Origin: Leptospira idonii
Lineage (GTDB): Bacteria > Spirochaetota > Leptospiria > Leptospirales > Leptospiraceae
Assembly (NCBI RefSeq): GCF_004770995.1
Contig: NZ_RQHW01000042.1
Coordinates: forward strand, 206,658 to 270,657
Length of the DNA: 64,000 bases
Direction: 5' to 3'
Part shown: positions 54,301 through 62,743 of the stretch, piece after piece
How positions within the stretch are numbered: the first letter of the stretch is position 1
How the letters are laid out: the number at the start of each line of letters is the position of its first letter
Made by a program: the position numbers and the translations under genes
Notes under the pieces: model-generated
The model's database searches: none
Told to the model about the DNA's origin: nothing
Seen by the model: the letters and a program-made list of their open reading frames with translations, nothing else

Positions 54301-54616
54301 TCAAAGGTTAAACGATCCGAATTGGGAAAAAAGAATGGCGGAAAGAGTTTTTTCCTCCCAATCCGAATTTCAGGAAACGATTCTTCCCGCAAACAACGAG
54401 AGAAGTCCCGTATATTTAAAATTAGTCGCCGCTTGTTTTCTTTTCGCTTTCGGAACGGGAATTTGGTTGTACGGAAATCGATCTCACTCGGATGAGAATC
54501 GAATTTCAGGAAGTCATAAGAATTTACTCAATCCTTACGATATAGAATCTGGAGATTTGCTTTGGGAAAACGAGGAAGACGACAGTAAGTATTTACTTGG
54601 GTTTTTGGGAGAGTAA
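54269..54616 (+). CDS. Small single-pass membrane protein, possible anti-sigma factor
   Basis: A 115-residue protein starting at the ATG 54269 (AGAGG upstream), overlapping the sigma gene by 32 bp. The N-terminal 50 residues are cytoplasmic and charged (FNKEIDQRLNDPNWEKRMAE). One helix follows (LKLVAACFLFAFGTGIWLY), then a short acidic outer segment (DIESGDLLWENEEDDSKYLL). I see no zinc-type anti-sigma HxxxCxxC motif, so the anti-sigma role rests on position and topology, which resemble CnrY. Ends 12 bp from the opposing flgC gene. Confidence 0.65.
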   Translation: MKNSKFNKEIDQRLNDPNWEKRMAERVFSSQSEFQETILPANNERSPVYLKLVAACFLFAFGTGIWLYGNRSHSDENRISGSHKNLLNPYDIESGDLLWENEEDDSKYLLGFLGE

Positions 54617-54628
54617 AACGGCAGAGTT

Positions 54629-55090
54629 TTACGCTCTGCCTATCTCCATCGCTTTATTGAACATCGCTTTGGTTCCGTTGATCATCTGCACATTCGCTTC
54701 ATAGGAACGGGAAGCGGAGATCATATCCGTCATTTCCGTAACGATATTGATGTTCGGGAATTCCACATAACCTTTTTTAGGTCCTGTTTGAATCGCATCC
54801 GGATGAGTCGGATCGTAAGTCAATCTAAGAGGACTCATATCTTTTTCGATTCTCATCACCTTTACTCCTTTTCCTTCTCCTGGAGCGACTCCGAAAGGAT
54901 AAACGGGACTTTTCCACTTGGTTCTTAAATTAACGGGAGTTAAAATGACTCTGTCTCTTCGGAAAGGACCGTCTCCGTTGGTATTTCTTGTGGTAGTGGA
55001 GTTTGCGATGTTGTTTGAGATAACATCCATTCTCAATCTTTGTGCGGAAAGTCCGGTAGCGGAAATATTAATCGAATCAAACATGCCCAT
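54629..55090 (-). CDS. flgC: Flagellar proximal rod protein FlgC
   Basis: Rod component of 153 residues with the conserved N-terminal helix (MFDSINISATGLSAQRLRMD, then VISNNIANSTTTRNTNGDGP) and the C-terminal FLG motif (YVEFPNINIVTEMTDMISAS, then RSYEANVQMINGTKAMFNKA). Between them are KVMRIEKDMSPLRLTYDPTHPDA, typical of FlgC. It follows flgB by 28 bp and surely shares its transcript. fliE, usually the next gene, is 1.6 kb away behind the ECF cassette. Confidence 0.96.
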   Translation of the reverse strand: MGMFDSINISATGLSAQRLRMDVISNNIANSTTTRNTNGDGPFRRDRVILTPVNLRTKWKSPVYPFGVAPGEGKGVKVMRIEKDMSPLRLTYDPTHPDAIQTGPKKGYVEFPNINIVTEMTDMISASRSYEANVQMINGTKAMFNKAMEIGRA

Positions 55091-55118
55091 AAAGTTTACC
55101 TGTTCCCTTTAGATCCTA

Positions 55119-55550
55119 TTAAGTCGTTCTCATTACGATATTGAGAAGGCGGTTGTTTTGGTTGAGTCTTTCGATCATCAGGTTGTAGGTCATAAGGTTT
55201 TGGTTCGCCTCTACTACTTCCTTTTCCACATCCACATTGTTTCCGTCGGGACGCATCGTAGTCAGATAATCGATGTTCGTTTTCGGCCTTACGTCCCTAT
55301 AATCCAAGGGTTTGAAAAAATCGATATGTTTGTCGTTCGTAATCTTGGTAGGAACCGCTTTTTCCTTTTCGATCTTTTCCGATTCGAAGGCTCTTTTCAG
55401 CATGGACTCGAAAACAACCTCCGATCTTTTGAAATGTGGTACATCCGCATTCGAGATATTATCCGACAGCACCTTTCTTTTGGTCATTGCGGCGTTTAAA
55501 CCTCTTTCCAATAGATCTTGTGTCTTCATAAAATGAGTGGATGCAAACAT
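55119..55550 (-). CDS. flgB: Flagellar proximal rod protein FlgB
   Basis: Rod component of 143 residues: LLERGLNAAMTKRKVLSDNI, then SNADVPHFKRSEVVFESML at the N-terminus and GNNVDVEKEVVEANQNLMTY, then NLMIERLNQNNRLLNIVM at the C-terminus, both diagnostic. AGAGG precedes the ATG. The start is only 15 bp after the stop of the fatty acid hydroxylase gene, so flgB-flgC may be read from a promoter upstream of that gene. Confidence 0.96.
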   Translation of the reverse strand: MFASTHFMKTQDLLERGLNAAMTKRKVLSDNISNADVPHFKRSEVVFESMLKRAFESEKIEKEKAVPTKITNDKHIDFFKPLDYRDVRPKTNIDYLTTMRPDGNNVDVEKEVVEANQNLMTYNLMIERLNQNNRLLNIVMRTT

Positions 55551-55565
55551 ATCTTGGCCTCTGGT

Positions 55566-56432
55566 TTATCCTTCGGCAGTTTCTCCTACCGGGATAAGCA
55601 TTTTATGTCGCTTTTCCTCTCGTTTTTTTGCCCTTCTTTCTACTGTTTCTTCGAAATAATCCTCATAATAAGGGAAATTGGTCCCCATGATCCTGTCCCA
55701 GACGTTGAAATAGAGGCTATAGTTTCCTAAAAACTTCTGATGGTGGAGGTTGTGGTGGGTGGATGTATTGATCCATTTTGTGATCGGGTTTTTGGCCCAG
55801 AATTTGGGAAAAAATTCATACCCTAGATGCCACCAAATATTCAGAACCATCGCATAGAATGTATGGAATAAAATCACATGGAAGTGGATCGGGACAAACA
55901 TGATAAAAGGAACCAAATAGATTCCTTCCAAAAAAGCTTCCGTAGCTTGGAAACGGTAAGCGGCCAATGGAGAAGGATTCACGGAAAGATGATGTTCCAT
56001 ATGCACATAAGGATAGATCTTTTTATGATGTGCGGTTCTGTGCATCCAATAGAACCAGGTTTCGTGCCAAGCGGTTAGGATGGCGAAACTGAGGAAAATA
56101 TAACCCCATCCGGAGAACCCTTCCACAGGCCCGAAGTAAACTTGGCTAGGGATCAATTTCATTTTGGCAAGAATGATATTGGTCGCTGCAATCAAGGTAA
56201 AGACCACAAGTGTAACTGCGGATTGGCGGAACTCCTGCCAGACTTTTTCCATCTTAGGATATGCTTTTTGGATGCGGAACGTTTCGAAAAAATCTTTTTT
56301 CCAAAGATAAAAGATCAAAAATGCGGCTCCCGCAATCGGATAGTATCTGAGAAAATTTAAAAATAACTGTGCAGATGTGATTTTGGTGACGCAGTCTACC
56401 ACTAGTTCGCATTGAATCGGTCCGTTGAACAT
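55566..56432 (-). CDS. Fatty acid hydroxylase / sterol desaturase superfamily protein (1)
   Basis: A 288-residue di-iron membrane oxygenase. Histidine clusters are visible in HETWFYWMHRTAHHKKIYPY, VHMEHHLSVNPSPLAAYRF and NTSTHHNLHHQKFLGNYSLY, and the closing segment VWDRIMGTNFPYYEDYFEE is family-typical. Four or five hydrophobic helices surround them. The substrate is probably a lipid; hopanoid, sterol or acyl-chain hydroxylation cannot be told apart from sequence. It stands between the 7TM AraC regulator gene and flgB on the same strand. A second, less similar member is at 62744. Confidence 0.88.
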   Translation of the reverse strand: MFNGPIQCELVVDCVTKITSAQLFLNFLRYYPIAGAAFLIFYLWKKDFFETFRIQKAYPKMEKVWQEFRQSAVTLVVFTLIAATNIILAKMKLIPSQVYFGPVEGFSGWGYIFLSFAILTAWHETWFYWMHRTAHHKKIYPYVHMEHHLSVNPSPLAAYRFQATEAFLEGIYLVPFIMFVPIHFHVILFHTFYAMVLNIWWHLGYEFFPKFWAKNPITKWINTSTHHNLHHQKFLGNYSLYFNVWDRIMGTNFPYYEDYFEETVERRAKKREEKRHKMLIPVGETAEG

Positions 56433-56540
56433 CGAATTCCCCCTTGCCTCTGTTTTTAATATACTCCGGGTAACGAAACAAATCGACCGGATGGATCAAT
56501 TCGGAAGAAAAATAAAGTCCGGATCGATCCAATTGGAAGT
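56433..56540 (-). promoter_or_regulatory. Gap upstream of the hydroxylase gene with an inverted repeat
   Basis: ATCGACCGGA (56482-56491) and TCCGGATCGAT (56518-56528) form an inverted repeat with a one-base slip, placed in the probable promoter of the hydroxylase-flgBC unit, next to the AraC regulator gene. A regulator site is possible, but nothing identifies the protein that binds it. Confidence 0.3.
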
Positions 56541-57632
56541 TTATTTTTTGTTTTTTCTGAATTCGGTGGGGCTCATTCCCGTTTCCCTTCGAAACGCATC
56601 ATAGAAAGTCGATTTGGAAGGGAATCCCACTTCGAATGCGATGGAAAGAATCGTTTTCTCGGGATTCTTTCTGCACAATTCCTTCGCTTCTTGGATTCGG
56701 AAATAATTTATATACTGAAAAAAGTTTTTTCCCAAATGCTGATTGAGGTATTCGGAAAGCTGGTGGGGAGAAACGGACAGTCTGCCGGATAACTCGGCCA
56801 AACTCAGCTCGTCGTTTCTATAGATCTTTTCCTCGGAAACGAGTTTTTCCAGACTTTCACCTAATGAATGTATATCTACCGATTTCAATTGGGAGATTTG
56901 ATATTTTTTCTCCTCTTGAACGATTCGTTTTACTTCCGTGAATAACTCCGGTTCTCTCAGTCTCAGTAGATATACTAAGACCAAAAGGAAAGCCACGATG
57001 CAGGAGACAAAATCCAATCCGTGGCGTGCATTGAAAAACAGAGTTACAATTCCCACAAGAGAAGCCAGAGAAGAAAGTCCCAAAACCAGAATCACCAGTC
57101 TCAATTGTGGAGAGTTTTTGATGGTCTCGAAACGAAGGGATTCCATAATTTTACGGGATACGTAGTAGGCGGAACCGAAAACAGGGAGCACTACGGTTAA
57201 TATAGCCAGTTTAAAAACGACGGGTACCCCATTTTGAGGATACAATCGGAAAAGTAGCATTTTTTCTTCCGCAGAACTCGTGTAATATGAAGATAAAAGA
57301 GAGAGAACGATGACTGCGGGAAGAAATTCCAGAACTCCCCATCCGGCTTGGCCGTTCTCTTCCGACCACAAACAATCGAAATACCTTTTAAACAGTGCAC
57401 CAAAGAATGCGGAGAAAGGCAGATGGATGAGATAGAGATGAGGGAATAGGTGGAATCCCCCTATGCCGACTAAAAAAGAATGTGTTTGAAAGATGCCTGC
57501 TAGAAAAAATAGTCCTGCTTGGATACGCGTTTGAGTGGATTTTTCTTTTGAGACAAGTTCTCCGCCGCAGAATAGGAATGCCAGCCCGCCGCTGAAACCT
57601 ATTAGAAAATGAATGAGATTGAAAAAATCCAT
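56541..57632 (-). CDS. AraC-family regulator with seven-helix membrane domain
   Basis: A 363-residue membrane-bound transcription factor. Residues about 5-215 hold seven hydrophobic helices (LIHFLIGFSGGLAFLFCGGE, GLFFLAGIFQTHSFLVGIGG, FVSCIVAFLLVLVYLL and others). The C-terminus (about 260-363) is a double helix-turn-helix AraC domain: LSLAELSGRLSVSPHQLSEY, then GKNFFQYINYFRIQEAKELC and ILSIAFEVGFPSKSTFYDAF, ending RRETGMSPTEFRKNKK. Such 7TM-AraC fusions are common in Leptospira and other environmental bacteria. It may regulate the downstream hydroxylase gene 108 bp away; the ligand is unknown. Confidence 0.9.
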   Translation of the reverse strand: MDFFNLIHFLIGFSGGLAFLFCGGELVSKEKSTQTRIQAGLFFLAGIFQTHSFLVGIGGFHLFPHLYLIHLPFSAFFGALFKRYFDCLWSEENGQAGWGVLEFLPAVIVLSLLSSYYTSSAEEKMLLFRLYPQNGVPVVFKLAILTVVLPVFGSAYYVSRKIMESLRFETIKNSPQLRLVILVLGLSSLASLVGIVTLFFNARHGLDFVSCIVAFLLVLVYLLRLREPELFTEVKRIVQEEKKYQISQLKSVDIHSLGESLEKLVSEEKIYRNDELSLAELSGRLSVSPHQLSEYLNQHLGKNFFQYINYFRIQEAKELCRKNPEKTILSIAFEVGFPSKSTFYDAFRRETGMSPTEFRKNKK

Positions 57633-57721
57633 CTAAGCATTTATAAAATTCGACTCTTATAAAATCAAAATAAAATCACTTGCCAGATTAGGGAAGCGAG
57701 TGATATCTTAGGTTTAGTCTC

Positions 57722-58846
57722 GTGGCTGAAAACGCTAGAACAACAAGATTTCTTTGGGAAGGAAGCAGTTTGGAAATTTATCTGCCCCTCTCTCTTACCT
57801 CCCGCCAAACAAGTGAATTGTGGGAACAAGCCAGGCTCCAGTTAAAAAACCAATCTCCCAGCCTCATCAAAGTTCATGCGAAAGATCTTTCCGAGACGGA
57901 TTCTTCCGGAATCTCCTTTCTTTACTTTTTGAAATCTTTTCAGGAAAAACGAAACGCCCGTTTCGAATTACACGGATTAAACGAAAAATTCCAGTATTCT
58001 TATAAAATCGCCACGGAAGAAAACAAACAATCTTTCCGTCCCCCGATAGCCAAATTGGGGAAGTCCGAGAAAATCGGAAAGATCACGATCGATTACGTCA
58101 CCGAACTTTCGTTCCTGATTTCTTTTACGGGAGAGTTGACCGTTTCCTTTTGGAAATCCGTTTTTCATCCTTCCCGCATTCGATGGAAAGACGTTCTGAG
58201 AGTCGCCGAATCCATGGGAGTGAATGCATTTCCCATCATCGCTATGATCGGTTTTCTTTTGGGACTCATCATGTCGTTTCAATCCGCCATTCCCATGAGA
58301 AGGTTCGGTGCGGAGATTTTTGTCGCAAACCTTGTCGGTCTTTCTTTGTTCCGGGAATTAGGTCCTCTTATGACAGCATTCATTCTTTCCGGGCGATCCG
58401 GCTCCGCATTCGCCGCAGAATTAGGAACCATGAAGGTCTCCGAAGAAATAGATGCTTTGACGACGATGGGGCTTCCTCCCGTTCAGTTTTTGATCGTTCC
58501 TCGTTTGGTGGCATCTTTGATTGTGACTCCTCTTCTTACAGTCATATTCAACTTATTCGGGTTAATCGGTGGAGCCGTAGTTTTGGTGAGTTTCGGCTTT
58601 CCTCTCGTTACCTTTGTCAATCAGGTAAACATTGCGGTCGGATTCAATGATATCGCAGGAGGAATGCTAAAATCCTACTTCTTCGGGATGATCATTGCGG
58701 CTATCGGCTGTTATAGAGGTTTAAAAACGACTACAGGGGCTGGAGCAGTGGGAGAATCCACTACCGCTGCCGTTGTGGGATCGATCATATTGGTTTCTCT
58801 TTTGGACGGTGTTTTTTCCATCGTCTATTTTTATCTGGGGATATGA
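57722..58846 (+). CDS. mlaE: MlaE-type ABC permease with fused STAS domain
   Basis: Inner-membrane permease of an Mla-type phospholipid transporter. The 374 residues start at a GTG. Residues about 10-115 are a STAS domain (SLIKVHAKDLSETDSSGISF, then LYFLKSFQEKRNARFELHGL) corresponding to MlaB, here fused in front. The rest is the MlaE permease: GVNAFPIIAMIGFLLGLIMS, FVANLVGLSLFRELGPLMTA, RSGSAFAAELGTMKVSEEID and ALTTMGLPPVQFLIVPRLVA. mlaF follows with a 4-bp overlap. Lipid direction (import or export) is not settled by sequence. Confidence 0.93.
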   Translation: MAENARTTRFLWEGSSLEIYLPLSLTSRQTSELWEQARLQLKNQSPSLIKVHAKDLSETDSSGISFLYFLKSFQEKRNARFELHGLNEKFQYSYKIATEENKQSFRPPIAKLGKSEKIGKITIDYVTELSFLISFTGELTVSFWKSVFHPSRIRWKDVLRVAESMGVNAFPIIAMIGFLLGLIMSFQSAIPMRRFGAEIFVANLVGLSLFRELGPLMTAFILSGRSGSAFAAELGTMKVSEEIDALTTMGLPPVQFLIVPRLVASLIVTPLLTVIFNLFGLIGGAVVLVSFGFPLVTFVNQVNIAVGFNDIAGGMLKSYFFGMIIAAIGCYRGLKTTTGAGAVGESTTAAVVGSIILVSLLDGVFSIVYFYLGI

Positions 58847-59610
58847 TGGCAGATCCGATCATCCGAGTAGAACATCTTCGCACAGGTTATGGACAAACAG
58901 TAATCATGGACGATATCTCCTTCGAAGTGCAGAGGGGAGAAATCTTCGGTATATTAGGCGGTTCCGGTTGCGGAAAGTCCACCGTCTTAAAAAATATGAT
59001 CGGTCTGACTTCTCCGTTCAGCGGTAAAATTTGGATCGAAGAGGACGATATCATTTCCGCTCAAGGAAAAGATCGAATCCGCATTTGGAACAAAATCGGT
59101 GTTATGTACCAACAAAGTGCCCTTTTCGGTTCCATGACTCTTTTGGAAAACGTAAAACTTCCTTTGGAAGAATTCACAAATCTTCCTCCGGAAGCGATGG
59201 ATACTATTGCCAAAATGAAATTAAAAATGGTAGGATTGGAATCCTTCGTAGACCTTATGCCTTCCGAACTTTCCGGAGGGATGAAAAAAAGGGCCGCCAT
59301 TGCCAGAGCGATGGCGATGGATCCTGAGATCTTATTTTTAGACGAACCTTCCGCTGGTCTGGATCCGATCACAAGCGTCGAATTGGATCATCTTATCATT
59401 CGTCTTTCTAGATCCCTCGGTGTCACTTTCGTGATTGTGACTCACGAACTTCCTTCCATCTTTACCATGGCAGATCGTGTGATCGTTTTGGATAAAGAGA
59501 CCAAAGGAATCATTGCGGAAGGAAAGCCGAAAGAACTGAAGGAAAAAGCGAAAGGTTCCTTTGTGCATAAATTTTTCAATCGTATCCCGATGGAGGGTGT
59601 AGGAAAATGA
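58843..59610 (+). CDS. mlaF: MlaF-type ABC transporter ATPase
   Basis: ATP-binding subunit (255 residues) that powers the MlaE permease. It has Walker A GGSGCGKST, Q-loop VMYQQSALFG, signature LSGGMKKRAAIARAMAMDPE, Walker B LFLDEPSAGLDP and switch His in VTHELPSIFTMADR. The ATG overlaps the mlaE stop (ATGA) and its own stop overlaps mlaD by 4 bp. The C-terminal KGSFVHKFFNRIP tail resembles the MlaF segment that contacts a neighbouring subunit. Confidence 0.95.
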   Translation: MMADPIIRVEHLRTGYGQTVIMDDISFEVQRGEIFGILGGSGCGKSTVLKNMIGLTSPFSGKIWIEEDDIISAQGKDRIRIWNKIGVMYQQSALFGSMTLLENVKLPLEEFTNLPPEAMDTIAKMKLKMVGLESFVDLMPSELSGGMKKRAAIARAMAMDPEILFLDEPSAGLDPITSVELDHLIIRLSRSLGVTFVIVTHELPSIFTMADRVIVLDKETKGIIAEGKPKELKEKAKGSFVHKFFNRIPMEGVGK

Positions 59611-60554
59611 ATTCAATGAACGCCAGTTATTTTAAGGTAGGAGTGTTCGTCCTTATCAGTTTCTTCGTATTATTGGCTTTTTTGGTCACCTTCACTGCGG
59701 GAACTTTGTTCCAAAGGTCGATCAAACTGGAAACCTATTTCGACGAATCTGTGCAAGGTTTGGATATCGGTTCTCCCGTAAAACATAGAGGTGTGAAGGT
59801 AGGATCCGTTGAAGCGATTTCTTTCGTGCAAAACGAATATCCGGATAAATTGGATGAAGAAAAATCAATTCGTTACGGTCGTTATGTGGTGATCAAAATG
59901 TCCGTTCCCGATTTCGTAAAAGGAACAAGCGGCAACAACCTAAAAAAAACGATCGAAAGAATGATCTCCACCGGTTTGAGGGTGAGACTTGCTTCTCAAG
60001 GACTCACAGGAACCGCCTACTTGGAAGTAGACTATTTAAATCCGGAGAAAAATCCACCTTTGGACATCAAATGGGAACCTAAGTCGATTTATATTCCTTC
60101 CGCTCCCAGTACGATCTCCCGCTTCACCGCATCCGTCGATAAATTTTTCGATAATTTGGATAAGGCGGATGTGAATAAAATTTTGACAGGAGTCGATGCT
60201 TTGATCGCAAATCTGAATCAGACATTGACCGAAGCTAGATTAGGTGATGTTTCCAAGGAAGCGATCGGTCTGCTTTCCGATCTGAGGAAAACGAACCAGG
60301 AAGTTAAAAATCTTCTTTCTCAGCCGGAACTACAAAACACTCCTAAAAAACTGGATCAAACCATCACACAGATGCAAACTGCCATTAAACGATTGGATAA
60401 TGTTCTCGCTTCCAACCAAGGGGATATTTCCGTTGCGGTCGAAAACCTGAGGATCGCTTCCGAAGATTTGAAGGAAGTGACAGGGAATGCCAAAAAATAT
60501 CCTTCTCAGTTTTTGTTCGGGGAAGCACCTAATAAGTCTAAATTATGGAAATAA
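59607..60554 (+). CDS. mlaD: MlaD-type lipid-binding MCE protein
   Basis: Substrate-binding subunit of 315 residues with one N-terminal helix (FVLISFFVLLAFLVTFTAG) and a single MCE domain (LETYFDESVQGLDIGSPVKH, then RGVKVGSVEAISF and LASQGLTGTAYLEVDYL, about 38-155). MCE rings form a hydrophobic tunnel for lipids across the periplasm. A helical tail (about 190-300, IKRLDNVLASNQGDISVAVE) is longer than in E. coli MlaD and may extend the tunnel. Overlaps mlaF by 4 bp. Confidence 0.94.
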   Translation: MNSMNASYFKVGVFVLISFFVLLAFLVTFTAGTLFQRSIKLETYFDESVQGLDIGSPVKHRGVKVGSVEAISFVQNEYPDKLDEEKSIRYGRYVVIKMSVPDFVKGTSGNNLKKTIERMISTGLRVRLASQGLTGTAYLEVDYLNPEKNPPLDIKWEPKSIYIPSAPSTISRFTASVDKFFDNLDKADVNKILTGVDALIANLNQTLTEARLGDVSKEAIGLLSDLRKTNQEVKNLLSQPELQNTPKKLDQTITQMQTAIKRLDNVLASNQGDISVAVENLRIASEDLKEVTGNAKKYPSQFLFGEAPNKSKLWK

Positions 60555-60556
60555 GG

Positions 60557-61189
60557 ATGAAATATAAATATTCTCTTATGAAGCCAATCCGACCGTCATT
60601 GATTGTTTTGTTCTCTATGTTTTTTATAGGGAATTGTTTCGGAGTTACTAAAAGTTTTCCTGAAAAAAGATATTTCCTGATCGAAGCAGGTCCCTTTTCC
60701 GCAACGTATCATCCTCCTAAAGGTTCTTCTTTAAAACTCAGAAGGTTCGCTATTTCTCAAAAATTCGAAGGGAAAGAATTCGTTTATCGAAAGGATAACG
60801 TGAATTACGAATCCGATTTTTATCATTCCTTTTTCATCCCTCCTTCTTCGAATCTAAAAGAAGAGATCGTCAAAGGTCTCATCAAACAGAAAAATTTCGA
60901 ATGGGACGGAGCCGCACAGACAAGAGTGGATCCCACTCATTTTGCGGAAGTCAACGTACAACAGTTATATGGTGATTTTAGGTCCAATCAGCCTGCGGCC
61001 GTAATGGAGATCGAATTTTTGTTCTATTCCGAAAAGGACGGCAATACTCAAATACTACTTAGAAAAACATTTACGAAGACAGTCTCCATCCAAAAAAAAG
61101 AACCGGAAGCTTTGGTTCTAGGTTGGAATGATGCATTGACTCAAATCTTAAACGAGTTAGGAGCGGAACTTTCTTCTAAAGTAAACTAA
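60557..61189 (+). CDS. PqiC-like ABC transport auxiliary lipoprotein
   Basis: A 210-residue outer-membrane-type lipoprotein of the ABC_trans_aux family (PqiC/YmbA-like): LIVLFSMFFIGNC carries the lipobox. KRYFLIEAGPFSATYHP and LRRFAISQKFEGKEFVYRKD match the family's start, and the body ends in DALTQILNELGAELSSKVN. The ATG at 60557 is used (AAGG just upstream); an ATG at 60545 overlaps mlaD. In Pqi and Mla-type systems this partner receives lipid at the outer membrane. It is the fourth gene of the operon. Confidence 0.82.
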   Translation: MKYKYSLMKPIRPSLIVLFSMFFIGNCFGVTKSFPEKRYFLIEAGPFSATYHPPKGSSLKLRRFAISQKFEGKEFVYRKDNVNYESDFYHSFFIPPSSNLKEEIVKGLIKQKNFEWDGAAQTRVDPTHFAEVNVQQLYGDFRSNQPAAVMEIEFLFYSEKDGNTQILLRKTFTKTVSIQKKEPEALVLGWNDALTQILNELGAELSSKVN

Positions 61190-62047
61190 ATGATTCTAGT
61201 TCGTTTCCTTATTTTTCCTTTCTCTTTCGTTTTCTTTTTGTTCGGTTGCTCCACGGAACGATCTCCTCTGCCTCGCAAACATTTGACTGAAAATGTGAGT
61301 CACCCCGAATTCGTAGATGGTTTGACTTGGGATTCTTGGGTCCAGCCTAAGTTTGGCAAACAAATCCAACGACCAACGAAGGAAGGAGAAAGGTATTTTG
61401 TGCTCTTCCGGGATCGGTCCACTCAATCCGTTCTTCGTTCCGTCTGTATCGAAATCTCTGGCAAAAACCACGACTTCAGTCCTAAACAATATCTATATTA
61501 TCCTTTCGCATATACCTTTATGGCAGGCAAAGGTTCTCTCGAATTATTCAACCTGAGACATCCTAGCGGCGGTTATCCGAACTATAATCATAATACCCGT
61601 TCTTTTTACGGAGGAAGATATGCCGCTAATGCGGGAGTATTGATCGTGGTTGCAGGTGTATTTGTTGTGGGAACGGTCGGAGGTTTCGTTGTAGGATTAG
61701 GCAAGGGAACGTATGAGCTGACAGGAGATCTTTATGAAGAATTTTCCGTGTCTAGCGAAGAGATCGTGTTAGGTTATAACGATTATGAATATGACAGTGC
61801 TGGAAATTTGATTGGAGTTTCTTCTTATCTTCCTTATCATTCCATTACTTCTCAAGAACTCCCCGTTTACGATCTGACAGGAGAATCGAAACTGGGAAAT
61901 TTATATCCCAAGATGGTTCCTACTCAGTTGGTAGATGTTAGTTTTCAATACGATCCGAAAAGATCGAAGCCCAAGTCCGCAATTTATACGGAATTTTTCC
62001 CGGAAGAGAAAAAGAAAAAGATTTCTCTCCCTTTGAAAAAAATATAA
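61190..62047 (+). CDS. Lipoprotein of unknown function in the Mla operon
   Basis: A 285-residue predicted lipoprotein beginning directly after the previous stop codon: MILVRFLIFPFSFVFFLFGC, lipobox Cys20. A hydrophobic glycine-rich stretch in the middle (GVLIVVAGVFVVGTVGGFVV, about 148-167) may cross or insert into a membrane, which is unusual for a lipoprotein. No family recognised. Position implies a role with the lipid transporter, but that is inference. Confidence 0.7.
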   Translation: MILVRFLIFPFSFVFFLFGCSTERSPLPRKHLTENVSHPEFVDGLTWDSWVQPKFGKQIQRPTKEGERYFVLFRDRSTQSVLRSVCIEISGKNHDFSPKQYLYYPFAYTFMAGKGSLELFNLRHPSGGYPNYNHNTRSFYGGRYAANAGVLIVVAGVFVVGTVGGFVVGLGKGTYELTGDLYEEFSVSSEEIVLGYNDYEYDSAGNLIGVSSYLPYHSITSQELPVYDLTGESKLGNLYPKMVPTQLVDVSFQYDPKRSKPKSAIYTEFFPEEKKKKISLPLKKI

Positions 62048-62071
62048 ACAATTTTTCTTCGAGGTTATGAT

Positions 62072-62704
62072 ATGAACCCAACTTCCATCGAAATCCGACC
62101 TGCTTCTCCTGAAGATCATGAAGCAGCTATTCCTTTGATTTATTCCTCAGGGCCTGCCGCCTGGTCTTATGTTTTCGAAGAGGGAAAATATAGCCCTTTC
62201 GATTTTCTTGCTTCTTCTTTCGTAAGAAGAGGAAATACGATCTCTTATACGAATCATTATGTGGCAACGATCGGGAAAGAAGTGGTCGGAACAATCCTTG
62301 CTTATCATTCCTCCAGTTTTCTTCTGTTAAATGGAGGTACTGCCTTTCGAATTCTTTCCTTATACGGTGCTAAGAGTTTTTCAGTGATCGGAAGGGGGCT
62401 CACTATGGAAAAGATGATCCAGGCACCTAAATCAGGATGTTTGTATTTGGGGCATATCGCCGTTTCCGAAAAACACCGAGGAAAGGGAATCGGTAAGGAT
62501 TTGATTCGTCATGTTGTAAATCAATTCCCGAAATATGGAAAAGTTTCCTTGGACGTATCTCAAGTGAATCCGAATGCGATCGGATTGTACCAAAAACTGG
62601 GTTTTAAGACGGTTGAGGCTAGGTCTTTTCAGGGGATTGAGGGCAGGGTACCTAATCATTATTATATGGAAGCAGACCCGAAAGAGATTCTAAATTCGGT
62701 TTGA
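62072..62704 (+). CDS. GNAT-family N-acetyltransferase
   Basis: A 210-residue acetyl-CoA-dependent transferase. The acetyl-CoA loop is clear: LYLGHIAVSEKHRGKGIGKD (Arg/Gln-x-x-Gly-x-Gly region), followed by VSQVNPNAIGLYQKLGFKTV. The first half (RPASPEDHEAAIPLIYSSGP) is the usual N-terminal part. Substrate unknown; small molecules or proteins are possible. It lies 24 bp after the lipoprotein gene and 39 bp before the second hydroxylase, so it may share the transcript. Confidence 0.88.
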   Translation: MNPTSIEIRPASPEDHEAAIPLIYSSGPAAWSYVFEEGKYSPFDFLASSFVRRGNTISYTNHYVATIGKEVVGTILAYHSSSFLLLNGGTAFRILSLYGAKSFSVIGRGLTMEKMIQAPKSGCLYLGHIAVSEKHRGKGIGKDLIRHVVNQFPKYGKVSLDVSQVNPNAIGLYQKLGFKTVEARSFQGIEGRVPNHYYMEADPKEILNSV

Positions 62705-62743
62705 AATTCTTGACTCTTTTTCGATAAAAATGACAATTTAGCG

